Positions 15,028 to 22,174 of a stretch of 23,214 nt of DNA are shown here, piece by piece. The notes under the pieces are model-generated. The model was not told the origin of the DNA and searched no databases. It was given only the letters and a program-made list of their open reading frames with translations. Both the position numbers and the translations under genes were made by a program. How positions within the stretch are numbered: position 1 is the stretch's first letter; every line of letters begins with the position of its first letter. Source of the DNA: a virus; IMG/VR virus record IMGVR_UViG_3300024520_000510, positions 1-23,214 of that record; one strand, written 5' to 3'.

Positions 15028-15476
15028 AAAATTTATTTATAGCATTAATCGCAGTGATAACTATATCTGGTTGCTCAGCACTTGAAACGCTGGGTGATTA
15101 CGTTAACGAAAATCAGCTTTTCGCAGACATAGCGACACGGCAAGCGGTGGGTCGATATATTGCGGCAGGTGACACGATAGAAGCCGAAAAGTCTAGAGCG
15201 CTGCAAGTTGAAACGCGGCTAGAAAGAATCCTCAGATATGTTGACGGAAACCCTAGTGCAACAACTGGGGGGCTCATGTCGATTATTGAAAAATCTATAG
15301 ATTGGGGTGAGCTTGAACCGGCCGATAGATTGCTAGTAACTGATATTCTGACACTATTAAATAAAGAGCTTGATCAATACGAGGGTGGGCCGAAACTGAG
15401 CGATACGGCACAAATAGCTATTCGAGGTTTATTTGAAACTGCCATGAGTGCGGCCCGCGTTTATCTCTTGAGGTGA
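15024..15476 (+). CDS. Lipoprotein in the lysis region
   Basis: 150 aa from ATG 15024 (ATGA overlap with the receiver gene; GGGGA 5-6 bases upstream). MKNLFIALIAVITISGC is a lipoprotein signal peptide with lipobox ISGC and lipidated Cys17. The mature part is helical (LFADIATRQAVGRYIAAGDTIEAEKSRALQVETRLERILRYV...) with no C-terminal membrane segment, so it is not a unimolecular spanin. It is longer than most outer spanin subunits and no inner subunit is evident nearby. It could be an outer-membrane lysis factor or a moron protein. The family is not recognised. Confidence 0.75.
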   Translation: MKNLFIALIAVITISGCSALETLGDYVNENQLFADIATRQAVGRYIAAGDTIEAEKSRALQVETRLERILRYVDGNPSATTGGLMSIIEKSIDWGELEPADRLLVTDILTLLNKELDQYEGGPKLSDTAQIAIRGLFETAMSAARVYLLR

Positions 15477-15480
15477 TATT

Positions 15481-15861
15481 ATGCCATTTATGAATAAAGC
15501 CATTATGGAGCCATACAGTGACGAACGGTGGCGAATGATTGAGGATTTCGACTACTTGACGGAAGATGATAGATTTATCCGTATTCCGCATGGCTTTGTT
15601 CACGATCTGGCTTCAATTCCGCGTGTGTTTCGATTGTTCTTTTCAGTTAATGGGAGGCATCGAGAAGCGGCCATTCTTCATGATTGGCTATACCACAATC
15701 AAGGCTTGGTTAGTGAATTCAAAAGATTCACGCGCGCAGAAAGTGACAAGCTGTTTTTAGAGGCGATGAAATCGAGTGGCGTGGGTTATTTTAAACGTCA
15801 CTCAATGTATTGGGGTGTCAGAGTTGGAGGTTTTATAGCGTGGAGCTCAAAAAATGATTAA
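15481..15861 (+). CDS. DUF1353 family protein
   Basis: 126 aa. Family pattern: FIRIPHGFVHDLASIPRVFR (positions ~33-52), REAAILHDWLYHN, the helix RAESDKLFLEAMKSSGV and MYWGVRVGGFIAW at the end. DUF1353 proteins are frequent near phage lysis and tail genes; the function is not established to my knowledge. The conserved His/Asp residues in FVHDLASIPR and ILHDWLY could form a catalytic or metal site. SD GAGGTGA stands 4 bases before the ATG. It overlaps the next gene by 8 bases. Confidence 0.82.
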   Translation: MPFMNKAIMEPYSDERWRMIEDFDYLTEDDRFIRIPHGFVHDLASIPRVFRLFFSVNGRHREAAILHDWLYHNQGLVSEFKRFTRAESDKLFLEAMKSSGVGYFKRHSMYWGVRVGGFIAWSSKND

Positions 15862-16213
15862 AAAACTATCTGCTTTGTTTCTGTTTGTTTTTTCTGGATT
15901 TTCCCAAGCTGCTGATATAGCTTTGGCTTGGGATAAGCCGCTATTGAGAGAGGACGGTGCTCAGATAGAAATTATTGACCACTTTAATTTGTATGTAACT
16001 ATAGACAATATTTCACAAGAGATTATTAGAATCCCAGCCGGTTTGAGCGAGTTCAGTTTTTCAGATGTGGTGGCGGGCAATTACTTGTTTCAAATAAGCA
16101 CTGTTGAGAACGGTTTAGAAGGCGATCTTTCCAGCCCTGTATCAGTTAACATTCCAGCCGCCTCGCAGTCAAAGCCGATAAGAATAGAACTCACAGTTAA
16201 GGTGGTTGAATAA
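15854..16213 (+). CDS. Secreted fibronectin type III-like protein
   Basis: 119 aa. The N-terminus MIKKLSALFLFVFSGFSQA is a Sec signal peptide cut near A19/A20. The mature ~95 residues read as one Ig/FnIII-like beta sandwich: ALAWDKPLL, then IDHFNLYVTIDN, SEFSFSDVVAGNYLFQISTVENGLEGDLSSPVSVNI. It would reach the periplasm of the infected cell. Its genes on either side are DUF1353 and a huge fibre protein. Possible roles are periplasmic chaperone, receptor masking or virion decoration; none is shown by sequence. Overlaps the next gene as TAATG. Confidence 0.7.
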   Translation: MIKKLSALFLFVFSGFSQAADIALAWDKPLLREDGAQIEIIDHFNLYVTIDNISQEIIRIPAGLSEFSFSDVVAGNYLFQISTVENGLEGDLSSPVSVNIPAASQSKPIRIELTVKVVE

Positions 16214-19200
16214 TGGCTGCACCCAGTATAAGTGGAGGCATTACAGTACTAGAGACGTGTGATAACGGCGGCTCTTCTGGCGTTGCTCCATCCAACCCTC
16301 TGGCAAGCTCAACAATAAACGCAGCTACTAGCTTTTCAACGCTGTTTGCAGCTGGTATTAATGGGACGGGTGCTTCACGCGTAAATAATGGCAGTGATAA
16401 TCAAGCTGGCGCATTGATGGGTGGCGTGTATACCCTTAGCTCCTCGACAGACATATCAGCTTCAAGACGGTTAGCTTTCTTTCACTTCACGAATGATGCA
16501 GAAGTTAAAGATTTAACAGCATCTAACGGTTTAATGCTCCTTGCTAACTCTGGGTCTCTAGGGACAGAGGAGGCAGTATTCCCTATCAACGGGGGAGATA
16601 ATCCTATAGCCGCATTTGCTTGCGGAGTTGTAAATCTTAATCGTTCTACAGATGCAAACACATATACAGGAACATTCGACCCAGCAGACATTACCCATAT
16701 GGGTATAGCGGCTAACTTTGACCAGACATTCCGTAATGCCCCAATGGAGACGTTTGGATATGTTGATCCTATAGTCGTGATAAACGGTGAAACCGCTAAC
16801 AAGGGCGACTTTACCGATGTGACAGCACATATAGACAGTAATGACACAAGATTAAACGAGTCCCCTACTGATAATATGCATCATTGCTTTTTTGGCTGGG
16901 GAGTCGGGGATAGCTCTACGCTGACTAAATTTAGTGAAACATTAAAAGTGTTTGAGTTTGTTCGTCAGGTCAATATAGCGGGCGGCTGGGGACGGGCGCA
17001 TATTAATGATAATGATATTGGATATGAAACCAACGCGGCAGCTACAGACGAAATAGATTTCACGCTATGTAATTGGATCAGTGATGATAAGTTTTACTGG
17101 AACTCTATTGGCTCAACAGCGGCTACAGTAAGTTATACGTCATGTATTATTCAGAACGCGGGCAACTTGACTATTGTTGATGGTCACACTTTTGATGGCT
17201 GCACCTTTGATACTTGTGCGGAGATATCAGCAACAGCACCAAGCTTTACAAGCACAGCCTTTAAGAACGCTACAGGCGCAGCATTATCTGTTGGTGCGGC
17301 TGGTGCTGCTAATATGACTAGCGTTACGTTCTCTGATAATCAGACAGCGCTAAAAGTAGATGTTGCGAGCAGCACAACTCTAGATGCTACAGAGTTGACC
17401 TTTGATACATCAAACACATATTACATTGAGTATACAGGCACGGGCACATTAACCGTTACAAGTCCTACCTCTATTGCAGCAGGTAAGCTCAACGCTAGTG
17501 GCGGCGGTACGATTACGGTGGTTAGTCCTACAGCAGATTTGACGGTTAATAGTAGTGAATCAGCAAGTCAGATAAACGTGTTTACCACCTCAACTCAATC
17601 AGTTATAGATACTGAAGCTAGCGCCTCACAGCTCGTCTATACGCACTCTAACGAGACTGTAGATATAACAGTATTGAAGGACGGGTTTATACCGTACAGG
17701 CAAACAGGCGTTGTTTTATCAGGCAATATTACTATTGATGTGCAGCTTGTAGCTTCTCGTGAATACGACAGCACTCATGGCTTAACGTACACAACGGACG
17801 CTAGTTGGTCACGCTCATTGAATCAGCTTACTGTACCTACTTGGGGTGTCACTGGTCAGGGCGTGTTTAGCTTAATAATGGAAGCTTTCAAGTCTCAGAC
17901 TTCTTTACGTAATACAGCGTTTAACTTACAGATGGACGGTGCAGGCTCGTTGTATCTCGTAAATAACGCTGAAGGCGCAACAGACGGTGACATAGAGAAT
18001 CTTATCGAGTGCGGTGTTGCCTACCTTGATACATCTGGTACAACTACAGCTTCATGGGTAGGTGTTAAGTCAGTTGGCACAGCGACTGGTTTCACTGGTG
18101 AATACCAGCAGCAGGACGGAACAGGAACAACAGATGCTAGAGCAACAGGTATATTCAACGAAGTAATTAAAATGTACGGTGATGCAAGTCGCGGTAACTT
18201 TGACTATACAGGACATCTAGTGCTGAAGTATCAACCTAACGGCTACAGAGAGGCGCGAGTAGATGTATTAGACTCTTATGGTATTAGTGCACTATCACCA
18301 ACACTTTACATTGTAGCTATGCAGCCCGTCGCTATCGCGGCAGCTACGGGTGATCCAGCTTTAACACTTACAATCACAGACCACGGTGCAAGCCCTGTTA
18401 CTTGGAATTCTAAGGACTTCTCAATCACTGTTACAGCAGATGCAGCTGATAGCGGCGAGGATATTCTAAGAGAGATCAACTATAACTTATCTCTAGATGC
18501 TACTTATAGCGGAAAAGATCCGTTTAACTGGCCTGAAATGGTACTAGAAGCGGGTACGGCCTATGAGACCTTACAAGGCGTAACTGAAGGCGGCACAGGT
18601 GCAACGCTGAAAGGTGTTCGTGTTGTCGATAGTGGTGGAAACCCTCACCCAGATTTCACGCGTTTTCAGTCTGATGATGGTACTTATTACACTGTGCCAA
18701 TAACGGCTAATATCACGATCTCAAATCTGCCGGATGATGTAGGTGGTGATACACGCTTACAGATTTACAACGTAACAACATCAACGCTAATTTATTCAGG
18801 TGATCCAGCTGGCACTAGCTACTCTGATTCATACACTAATGGCGATGCGGCTTATGCCTCCTCGGGTGACGATGTACGCATACGCTTTGCTCATGCTAAT
18901 GCAGGTACTACGTTTGAGCTAGGACAAACTACCGTCACGGCAACAACGGATGGTATCACTGCTAACGGTGACAACTTCATAACGGCTGATGGTGTGTATG
19001 CTACCAATGGTATCGACGGTTCGACTATCACGAAGTTTAGCTACACACCTGTAAATGACCAGTTCAACTTAATCATTAATTCTAACTTTACAGCGGCAGA
19101 GATGTACGCTTTCTATTGCTACACGCTGACAACAGCTGACGGTATTGAAGGCGCTTATGGTGCGTTTGAGGCGTCAGATGCAGGCAACTACAAGAACATT

Positions 19201-19962
19201 GCAGCCATCACCAGCATTTACTTAGACAACGAAACAATAGCGTCAAAAAGGCAGACAGACACAGCTAGAATTTACCGTGACGATGGGGCTTATCCTGTAT
19301 TAGATCCAACCACTAGCGGTTTTGGTATCGACATTAATTGGCAAAATGTTGTTTATGTTGTAACGGCAGGCAGTGGATTGACAGCACCCCAAGCGGCTGA
19401 GCTAACATCGGCAGCAGAGGCAGCGACAGTCAATACTAAAGTGGGTACGCCGTCCGTGACAATTAGCGATGATATAGCGGCAATCAGTGGAGGAGATGCA
19501 ACAGAGGCAAATCAGGTGTCAATAGCGGCAAGCATTGCAGCTTTACACGATTTCAACCCAGCATCGGACATAGTGGCAAGGGTTACTTTATGTGACGCGG
19601 TGACAGTAAACGCAGACATGCGCGGGACGGATGGCGCAAATACCACCACTCCAGATAACGCGGGAATTACTCAAATTCAAGCAGATATAGCGACACTTAA
19701 TAACCTGTCAGCAGCAGATGTGACAGCCGCAGTGCCAACAACAGCTGATATAGCAGATAAAACGCTTTCTAGAAATCTCGCAGGCGGAGTAGATGGAGGG
19801 AGAACAGTGCGGGACGCGTTGCGCGCTAACAGGAATAAGGTATCAATTGACTCAATAGCTGATACAATAACAGTTTTTCAAGAAGATGACGCCACGCCCG
19901 CGTGGTCTGGCGCAATAACAACTGAGTCTAGGGATCCAATAAGCGAGGTTGATCCCTCTTGA
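16213..19962 (+). CDS. Large tail fibre / tailspike-like protein
   Basis: 1249 aa, rich in Thr, Ser, Ala, Gly and Asp, almost lacking Lys, typical of trimeric phage fibres. Residues ~300-470 show stacked short strands (VSYTSCIIQNAGNLTIV, HTFDGCTFDTC, PSFTSTAFKNATGAALSV), suggesting a right-handed beta-helix. Further beta-rich modules follow. The C-terminal ~100 residues (ADIATLNNLSAADVTAAV, then RTVRDALRANRNKVSIDSIADTITVFQEDDATPAWSG) form a module I recognise from the ends of other phage tail proteins and may serve as an attachment or chaperone-binding segment for the two small genes that follow. No catalytic motif is evident. SD AAGGTGG; stop overlaps the next start. Confidence 0.75.
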   Translation: MAAPSISGGITVLETCDNGGSSGVAPSNPLASSTINAATSFSTLFAAGINGTGASRVNNGSDNQAGALMGGVYTLSSSTDISASRRLAFFHFTNDAEVKDLTASNGLMLLANSGSLGTEEAVFPINGGDNPIAAFACGVVNLNRSTDANTYTGTFDPADITHMGIAANFDQTFRNAPMETFGYVDPIVVINGETANKGDFTDVTAHIDSNDTRLNESPTDNMHHCFFGWGVGDSSTLTKFSETLKVFEFVRQVNIAGGWGRAHINDNDIGYETNAAATDEIDFTLCNWISDDKFYWNSIGSTAATVSYTSCIIQNAGNLTIVDGHTFDGCTFDTCAEISATAPSFTSTAFKNATGAALSVGAAGAANMTSVTFSDNQTALKVDVASSTTLDATELTFDTSNTYYIEYTGTGTLTVTSPTSIAAGKLNASGGGTITVVSPTADLTVNSSESASQINVFTTSTQSVIDTEASASQLVYTHSNETVDITVLKDGFIPYRQTGVVLSGNITIDVQLVASREYDSTHGLTYTTDASWSRSLNQLTVPTWGVTGQGVFSLIMEAFKSQTSLRNTAFNLQMDGAGSLYLVNNAEGATDGDIENLIECGVAYLDTSGTTTASWVGVKSVGTATGFTGEYQQQDGTGTTDARATGIFNEVIKMYGDASRGNFDYTGHLVLKYQPNGYREARVDVLDSYGISALSPTLYIVAMQPVAIAAATGDPALTLTITDHGASPVTWNSKDFSITVTADAADSGEDILREINYNLSLDATYSGKDPFNWPEMVLEAGTAYETLQGVTEGGTGATLKGVRVVDSGGNPHPDFTRFQSDDGTYYTVPITANITISNLPDDVGGDTRLQIYNVTTSTLIYSGDPAGTSYSDSYTNGDAAYASSGDDVRIRFAHANAGTTFELGQTTVTATTDGITANGDNFITADGVYATNGIDGSTITKFSYTPVNDQFNLIINSNFTAAEMYAFYCYTLTTADGIEGAYGAFEASDAGNYKNIAAITSIYLDNETIASKRQTDTARIYRDDGAYPVLDPTTSGFGIDINWQNVVYVVTAGSGLTAPQAAELTSAAEAATVNTKVGTPSVTISDDIAAISGGDATEANQVSIAASIAALHDFNPASDIVARVTLCDAVTVNADMRGTDGANTTTPDNAGITQIQADIATLNNLSAADVTAAVPTTADIADKTLSRNLAGGVDGGRTVRDALRANRNKVSIDSIADTITVFQEDDATPAWSGAITTESRDPISEVDPS

Positions 19963-20216
19963 TTTTTGGATTTTTAGGAAGACTTTTATTTGGCGGTAAG
20001 AAAAAAGACGCTGCATACCGTCAGCCACGGCATGAGATGACTGTTTCTTCAGAGTGGCGTGATTTGGTGGTATTTATGGAAAATAGAATAATGACAGTCA
20101 CCAACGAGGATCGTTTACTACTCACCACTTCTGAAAAAAGAATGCTTTTGGTAGAATTAGAGGGTAGACGAATGATAATTAAAACTGAAAATAGAATATT
20201 GAAGGCTGTAAAATGA
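19959..20216 (+). CDS. Small protein of six 9-residue E-x-R repeats
   Basis: 85 aa starting at TTG 19959, which overlaps the fibre stop; no in-frame ATG occurs before 20037. The N-terminus MIFGFLGRLLFGGKKK is hydrophobic then basic. From residue 32 to the end the protein is six consecutive 9-residue units with Glu at 32, 41, 50, 59, 68, 77 and Arg two places later in each, separated by hydrophobic strands (IMTVT, LLLTT, MLLVE, MIIKT). This suggests a narrow beta-solenoid or stacked-strand structure. Similar E-x-R repeats occur in small proteins at the ends of phage tail operons; no function is known to me. Coupled to the next gene by ATGA. Confidence 0.72.
   Translation: MIFGFLGRLLFGGKKKDAAYRQPRHEMTVSSEWRDLVVFMENRIMTVTNEDRLLLTTSEKRMLLVELEGRRMIIKTENRILKAVK
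20052..20213 (+). repeat. Six tandem 27-base coding repeats (E-x-R units)
   Basis: Units start at 20052, 20079, 20106, 20133, 20160 and 20187. Each begins GAx-nnn-(A/C)Gn, encoding Glu-x-Arg. The DNA between these positions is largely diverged, so the repeat is visible mainly at protein level. Confidence 0.8.
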
Positions 20217-20515
20217 GTGATTTTATAAGTGATGGTACGTTCATACCGGATGCACCACCAAAAGACCCTGATTCAATAATTGATTACGGCGTTGACTGGT
20301 CTAATTGGCTTGCAACAGGCGAAACTATCACCTCAAGCGCTTGGATTGTCCCTGCCGGCTTAACTAACGATAGCGACTCAAACACATCGACAGCAACAGC
20401 TATCTTTTTAAGTGGCGGCACTTCTGGCACAACTTACGAGCTAACCAATCGCGTAACAACAAGCGGCGGCAGAACAGAAGACCGCTCTATGTTGATTAAG
20501 TGCCAGCCGAAATAA
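20213..20515 (+). CDS. Fibre-tail adaptor-like protein
   Basis: 100 aa. Pattern: PPKDPDSIIDYGVDWSNWLATGETITSSAWIVPAGLT, then TATAIFLSGGTSGTTYELTNRVTTSGGRTEDRSMLIKC. It is one beta-sandwich domain, recognisable as a recurring phage tail protein often annotated as fibre-tail adaptor. It is encoded directly after the fibre genes and is the last plus-strand gene of the late operon here. The start overlaps the upstream stop by ATGA. Confidence 0.72.
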   Translation: MSDFISDGTFIPDAPPKDPDSIIDYGVDWSNWLATGETITSSAWIVPAGLTNDSDSNTSTATAIFLSGGTSGTTYELTNRVTTSGGRTEDRSMLIKCQPK

Positions 20516-20516
20516 A

Positions 20517-20900
20517 CTAAAGCTCTATTAGCGTTTGGTATAGATCCTCCTCGATGTCGCAAGTGGGCGATTCTGAAGAGTAGACGCAGACGAAAATAGA
20601 GTTTTTGCTTAATTGCTCTCTGTTTATTCTTGCATCTTGAGTTAAAACAGTGAATCGACCCTTGAACCGATTAAAAAAAACACTGCACCTTTCGTATCTG
20701 CACAATGCGACTCTGATCTCTCTTTTGGCTCTTGCTATGATGCTGTATTGAGCCTTACCAGCTGGCGGCAGTCTTTCGCTTAATTTGTCGTATTGCGCCT
20801 TAAGATGCCCGATTTCAATTTCGTAGCTTTTGAATCGTTCAATGATATAGGCTCGACTTTCTGCATCTAATGGCGCGACCCGCTCAATGATATCTTTCAT
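20517..20900 (-). CDS. Unknown 127-aa protein, last gene of the minus-strand operon
   Basis: Not recognised. Residues ~5-45 are helical and charged (ERVAPLDAESRAYIIERFKSYEIEIGHLKAQYDKLSERL), possibly a coiled coil. The middle is basic (ARAKREIRVALCRYERC) and the C-terminus acidic (CDIEEDLYQTLIEL). SD GGAG stands 5 bases before the ATG and the start overlaps the upstream gene's stop (ATGA), so both are co-translated. Its stop lies 1 base from the stop of the plus-strand operon, so the two transcripts converge with no intergenic room. Confidence 0.62.
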   Translation of the reverse strand: MKDIIERVAPLDAESRAYIIERFKSYEIEIGHLKAQYDKLSERLPPAGKAQYSIIARAKREIRVALCRYERCSVFFNRFKGRFTVLTQDARINREQLSKNSIFVCVYSSESPTCDIEEDLYQTLIEL

Positions 20901-21058
20901 CTTAGCTCCGCCTTTAAAAAAAGATTTCTCATTAAGACCTCTGGTGCATCCGTTCTATCTGGACAATATTTGCCAAGCTTTGCGTTTTTCTTTGCGCAAG
21001 GAGGTGAGCAGGTTAATTTTTTCCGTTTATGGGGTTTGTTGCATATTACGCATTTCAT
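20897..21058 (-). CDS. 53-aa zinc-ribbon-like protein
   Basis: MKCVICNKPHKRKKLTCSPP... has C3-x2-C6 and C17-x3-C21, plus C32, a treble-clef/zinc-ribbon spacing, in a very basic N-terminal half. The SD AAGGAG is perfect, 7 bases before the ATG, and the stop overlaps the next gene's start (ATGA), strong signs of a real gene despite its length. Zinc binding and contact with nucleic acid are inferred from Cys spacing and charge. It is the third of three Cys-rich proteins in a row. Confidence 0.72.
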   Translation of the reverse strand: MKCVICNKPHKRKKLTCSPPCAKKNAKLGKYCPDRTDAPEVLMRNLFLKAELR

Positions 21059-21060
21059 TT

Positions 21061-21111
21061 TTATGCTCCTTGTTGTTGTGTTTGTAGATGTCTAAAGCGC
21101 TTTAACGACAT
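21061..21111 (-). CDS. Possible 16-codon minicistron (MSLKRFRHLQTQQQGA)
   Basis: Starts directly after the stop of the upstream gene (TAA then ATGTCG), ends 2 bases before the zinc-ribbon gene, and contains that gene's SD (AAGGAG) in its last codons. It is one of several ATGTCG leaders in this cluster. It may be a translational coupler rather than a functional peptide. Confidence 0.3.
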   Translation of the reverse strand: MSLKRFRHLQTQQQGA

Positions 21112-21129
21112 TTAAGCGTCTTGTTCTTC
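21104..21129 (-). repeat. Stop-side repeat A, copy 1
   Basis: Covers the last codons and stop of the gene at 21112-21333. Minus-strand pattern GAAGAACAA, 4 variable bases, CTTAAATGTCGTT; matches 21815-21840. The encoded ends are FEEQDA and LEEQQP. Confidence 0.8.
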
Positions 21130-21333
21130 AAACAGTTCAAACTTATTACATAAGAAATCACAACTAATATTCATAGGTTGTGATCCATGTAATGCACTTT
21201 GCTCATTTTCTTCATTCATACAATACGCACTCATATATACATTCTTAACGCGCTTATTTAATTGGTTATGCTTGCAGTCAGAACAAGTCATATCGTGTTC
21301 TACAGCTAATTTAAAATCTGTTTCAAAATCCAT
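21112..21333 (-). CDS. 73-aa Cys-rich protein, unknown function
   Basis: Cysteines at 17, 20, 38, 58 and 62 (MTCSDCKHN, AYCMNE, ISCDFLCNKF), with a CxxC pair and a CxxxC pair that could bind zinc. The end is acidic (FELFEEQDA). The layout (CxxC knuckle, a central Cys, then a C-x-F/C-N-x-F end) recurs in small phage proteins of unknown role. The start is supported by the 21-base repeat containing TCGGAG placed immediately before it. An internal Met15 would be an alternative start without SD. Confidence 0.65.
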   Translation of the reverse strand: MDFETDFKLAVEHDMTCSDCKHNQLNKRVKNVYMSAYCMNEENEQSALHGSQPMNISCDFLCNKFELFEEQDA

Positions 21334-21350
21334 AACTATTTACTCCGACA
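21330..21350 (-). repeat. Start-side repeat C, copy 1
   Basis: 21 bases identical to 21578-21598. On the minus strand it reads TGTCGGAGTAAATAGTTATG plus G, containing the SD and the start codon of the gene at 21333. Confidence 0.9.
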
Positions 21351-21356
21351 AATTGA

Positions 21357-21581
21357 CTATTTATAACTATTGATTTTCTTGGTTAACATATCTATAAATT
21401 CGTCTCTTATAGGCCATGTCACACCATCGATATTATTGCCAGCACCAAAGCAATCTATATCTTGGCTTGCTATGAATTCTCTCATGTCTGAAAGTTCGTT
21501 TCTTAACTTGCGTTTAAGCTGTAATGCGCAGCTATGATTTTTCTTACCACTGTTGTATCCACACGTTTTACATTTAGCCAT
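21357..21581 (-). CDS. 74-aa protein with CxxCG zinc-ribbon-like N-terminus
   Basis: MAKCKTCGYNSGKKNHSC has C4-x2-C7-G and C18, and C44 lies further on. A basic helix follows (LKRKLRNELSDMREFI) and the C-terminus is WPIRDEFIDMLTKKINS. Possibly binds zinc. The start has the same 21-base repeat upstream as the next gene. The function is unknown. Confidence 0.65.
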   Translation of the reverse strand: MAKCKTCGYNSGKKNHSCALQLKRKLRNELSDMREFIASQDIDCFGAGNNIDGVTWPIRDEFIDMLTKKINSYK

Positions 21582-21598
21582 AACTATTTACTCCGACA
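21578..21598 (-). repeat. Start-side repeat C, copy 2
   Basis: Identical to 21330-21350, giving SD and start codon to the gene at 21581. Here its left end joins stop-side repeat B, forming ATG-TCG-GAG-TAA, a three-codon minicistron. Confidence 0.9.
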
Positions 21599-21610
21599 TT
21601 ATTTAGAGTC
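21594..21610 (-). repeat. Stop-side repeat B, copy 1
   Basis: Minus-strand GA, one variable base, TCTAAATAATGTCG over the stop of the gene at 21599-21793; 16 of 17 bases match 22478-22494. Confidence 0.8.
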
Positions 21611-21793
21611 GGGCCAGTACTTTTTAGGCTGACACCAAATTTTAAGTTCATCATAACGACCGTTCATTTTTTCGATAAAGGTCTCTTTTGCTTCAAGACA
21701 GTCAGGGCGAGAGGGAAACTCTTGATTTAAAGCGCCTCCGATTTCTACTCCGTGACCTACATTTATTAGTACTACAAAAAGTATTTCAATCAT
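21599..21793 (-). CDS. 64-aa protein with hydrophobic N-terminus and two Cys
   Basis: From ATG 21793 (codon 8 of a longer frame that could start at TTG 21814) the protein begins MIEILFVVLINVGHGVEIGG, a short hydrophobic segment that may be a signal peptide or membrane anchor. It is followed by FPSRPDCLEAKETFIEKMNGRYDELKIWCQPKKYWPDSK. The pair Cys32 and Cys54 could form a disulfide in the periplasm. GGAGG lies 11 bases before ATG 21793, and a minicistron ends there by ATGA. The family resembles short phage proteins with a C...(helix)...WC pattern; no function is known. Confidence 0.58.
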   Translation of the reverse strand: MIEILFVVLINVGHGVEIGGALNQEFPSRPDCLEAKETFIEKMNGRYDELKIWCQPKKYWPDSK

Positions 21794-21822
21794 TTGATAT
21801 TCAACCTCCGACAAAACGACAT
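21790..21822 (-). CDS. Possible 10-codon minicistron (MSFCRRLNIK)
   Basis: Begins with the ATG directly after the upstream TAA, includes the SD TCGGAGG of the next gene, and ends ATGA on that gene's start. The peptide probably matters less than the coupling. Confidence 0.3.
   Translation of the reverse strand: MSFCRRLNIK
21795..21815 (-). repeat. Start-side repeat D, copy 1
   Basis: 21 bases identical to 22209-22229, core TTTGTCGGAGGTTGAATATC on the minus strand, ending just before ATG 21793. It begins with the same TTGTCGGAG as repeat C. Confidence 0.9.
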
Positions 21823-21840
21823 TTAAGGCTGTTGTTCTTC
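21815..21840 (-). repeat. Stop-side repeat A, copy 2
   Basis: Covers the last codons and stop of the gene at 21823-22131; at least 22 of 26 bases match 21104-21129, including 13 contiguous bases over the stop codon and the following ATGTCG. Confidence 0.8.
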
Positions 21841-22131
21841 TAAAAGCTTCTCTCTTACTTCAGAAAGTCGCTCAATTAGAACATCGATGGACTGCACTTT
21901 ATCGAAGCGCATGTAGCATTTTAGGTCAGGCAAATAGTTAAAGCTTTTGCCCTCCAAGTGCGGATCAATAACCGATCCGATACTGGTGTTTTCTGGTGCT
22001 AAAGAGAACAGAACCCCATCCATTCCGTCCCCGTCCTTCCATCCAGATGTAACGCGAATATTTCCCCCTCCGAATGTAAAGGTCGGGACTTCAACTCCGT
22101 CAAAATTTATTACTTCAAACCCGTATTCCAT
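21823..22131 (-). CDS. Unknown 102-aa protein
   Basis: Not recognised. The first half is beta-rich with glycines (MEYGFEVINFDGVEVPTFTFGGGNIRV, SGWKDGDGMDGVLFSLA). The C-terminal 30 residues form a charged helix (VLIERLSEVREKLLEEQQP). TTGGAGG lies 6 bases before the ATG inside a repeated leader shared with the gene at 22454. Soluble and probably cytoplasmic. An antisense frame of 103 codons on the plus strand has no SD and is a shadow. Confidence 0.6.
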   Translation of the reverse strand: MEYGFEVINFDGVEVPTFTFGGGNIRVTSGWKDGDGMDGVLFSLAPENTSIGSVIDPHLEGKSFNYLPDLKCYMRFDKVQSIDVLIERLSEVREKLLEEQQP

Positions 22132-22169
22132 AAAGCCTCCAAGGCTGTGTTATTTTGTTTATCACTCAT
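22110..22169 (-). CDS. Possible 19-codon minicistron overlapping the next gene (MSDKQNNTALEALWNTGLK)
   Basis: Carries the leader repeat also found before 22454, whose minicistron reads MSNNTALEGL. The shared peptide core is NNTALE-L. It overlaps the first 22 bases of the following gene in another frame and holds its SD. Confidence 0.28.
   Translation of the reverse strand: MSDKQNNTALEALWNTGLK
22129..22154 (-). repeat. Start-side repeat E, copy 1
   Basis: 24 of 26 bases match 22452-22477, with 19 contiguous; core AATAACACAGCCTTGGAGG on the minus strand. It supplies SD and ATG for the gene at 22131. Confidence 0.9.
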
Positions 22170-22174
22170 TAAGG

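Noticed and set aside
20514-20536. Bidirectional terminator between the convergent operons
   Set aside because: AAACTAA/TTAGCGTTT can pair only with a bulge and is AT-rich; too weak to call, although a terminator is expected near here.
20887-21087. 66-codon plus-strand frame
   Set aside because: Antisense to the 53-aa zinc-ribbon-like gene, which has a perfect SD and overlaps; the plus-strand frame has neither.
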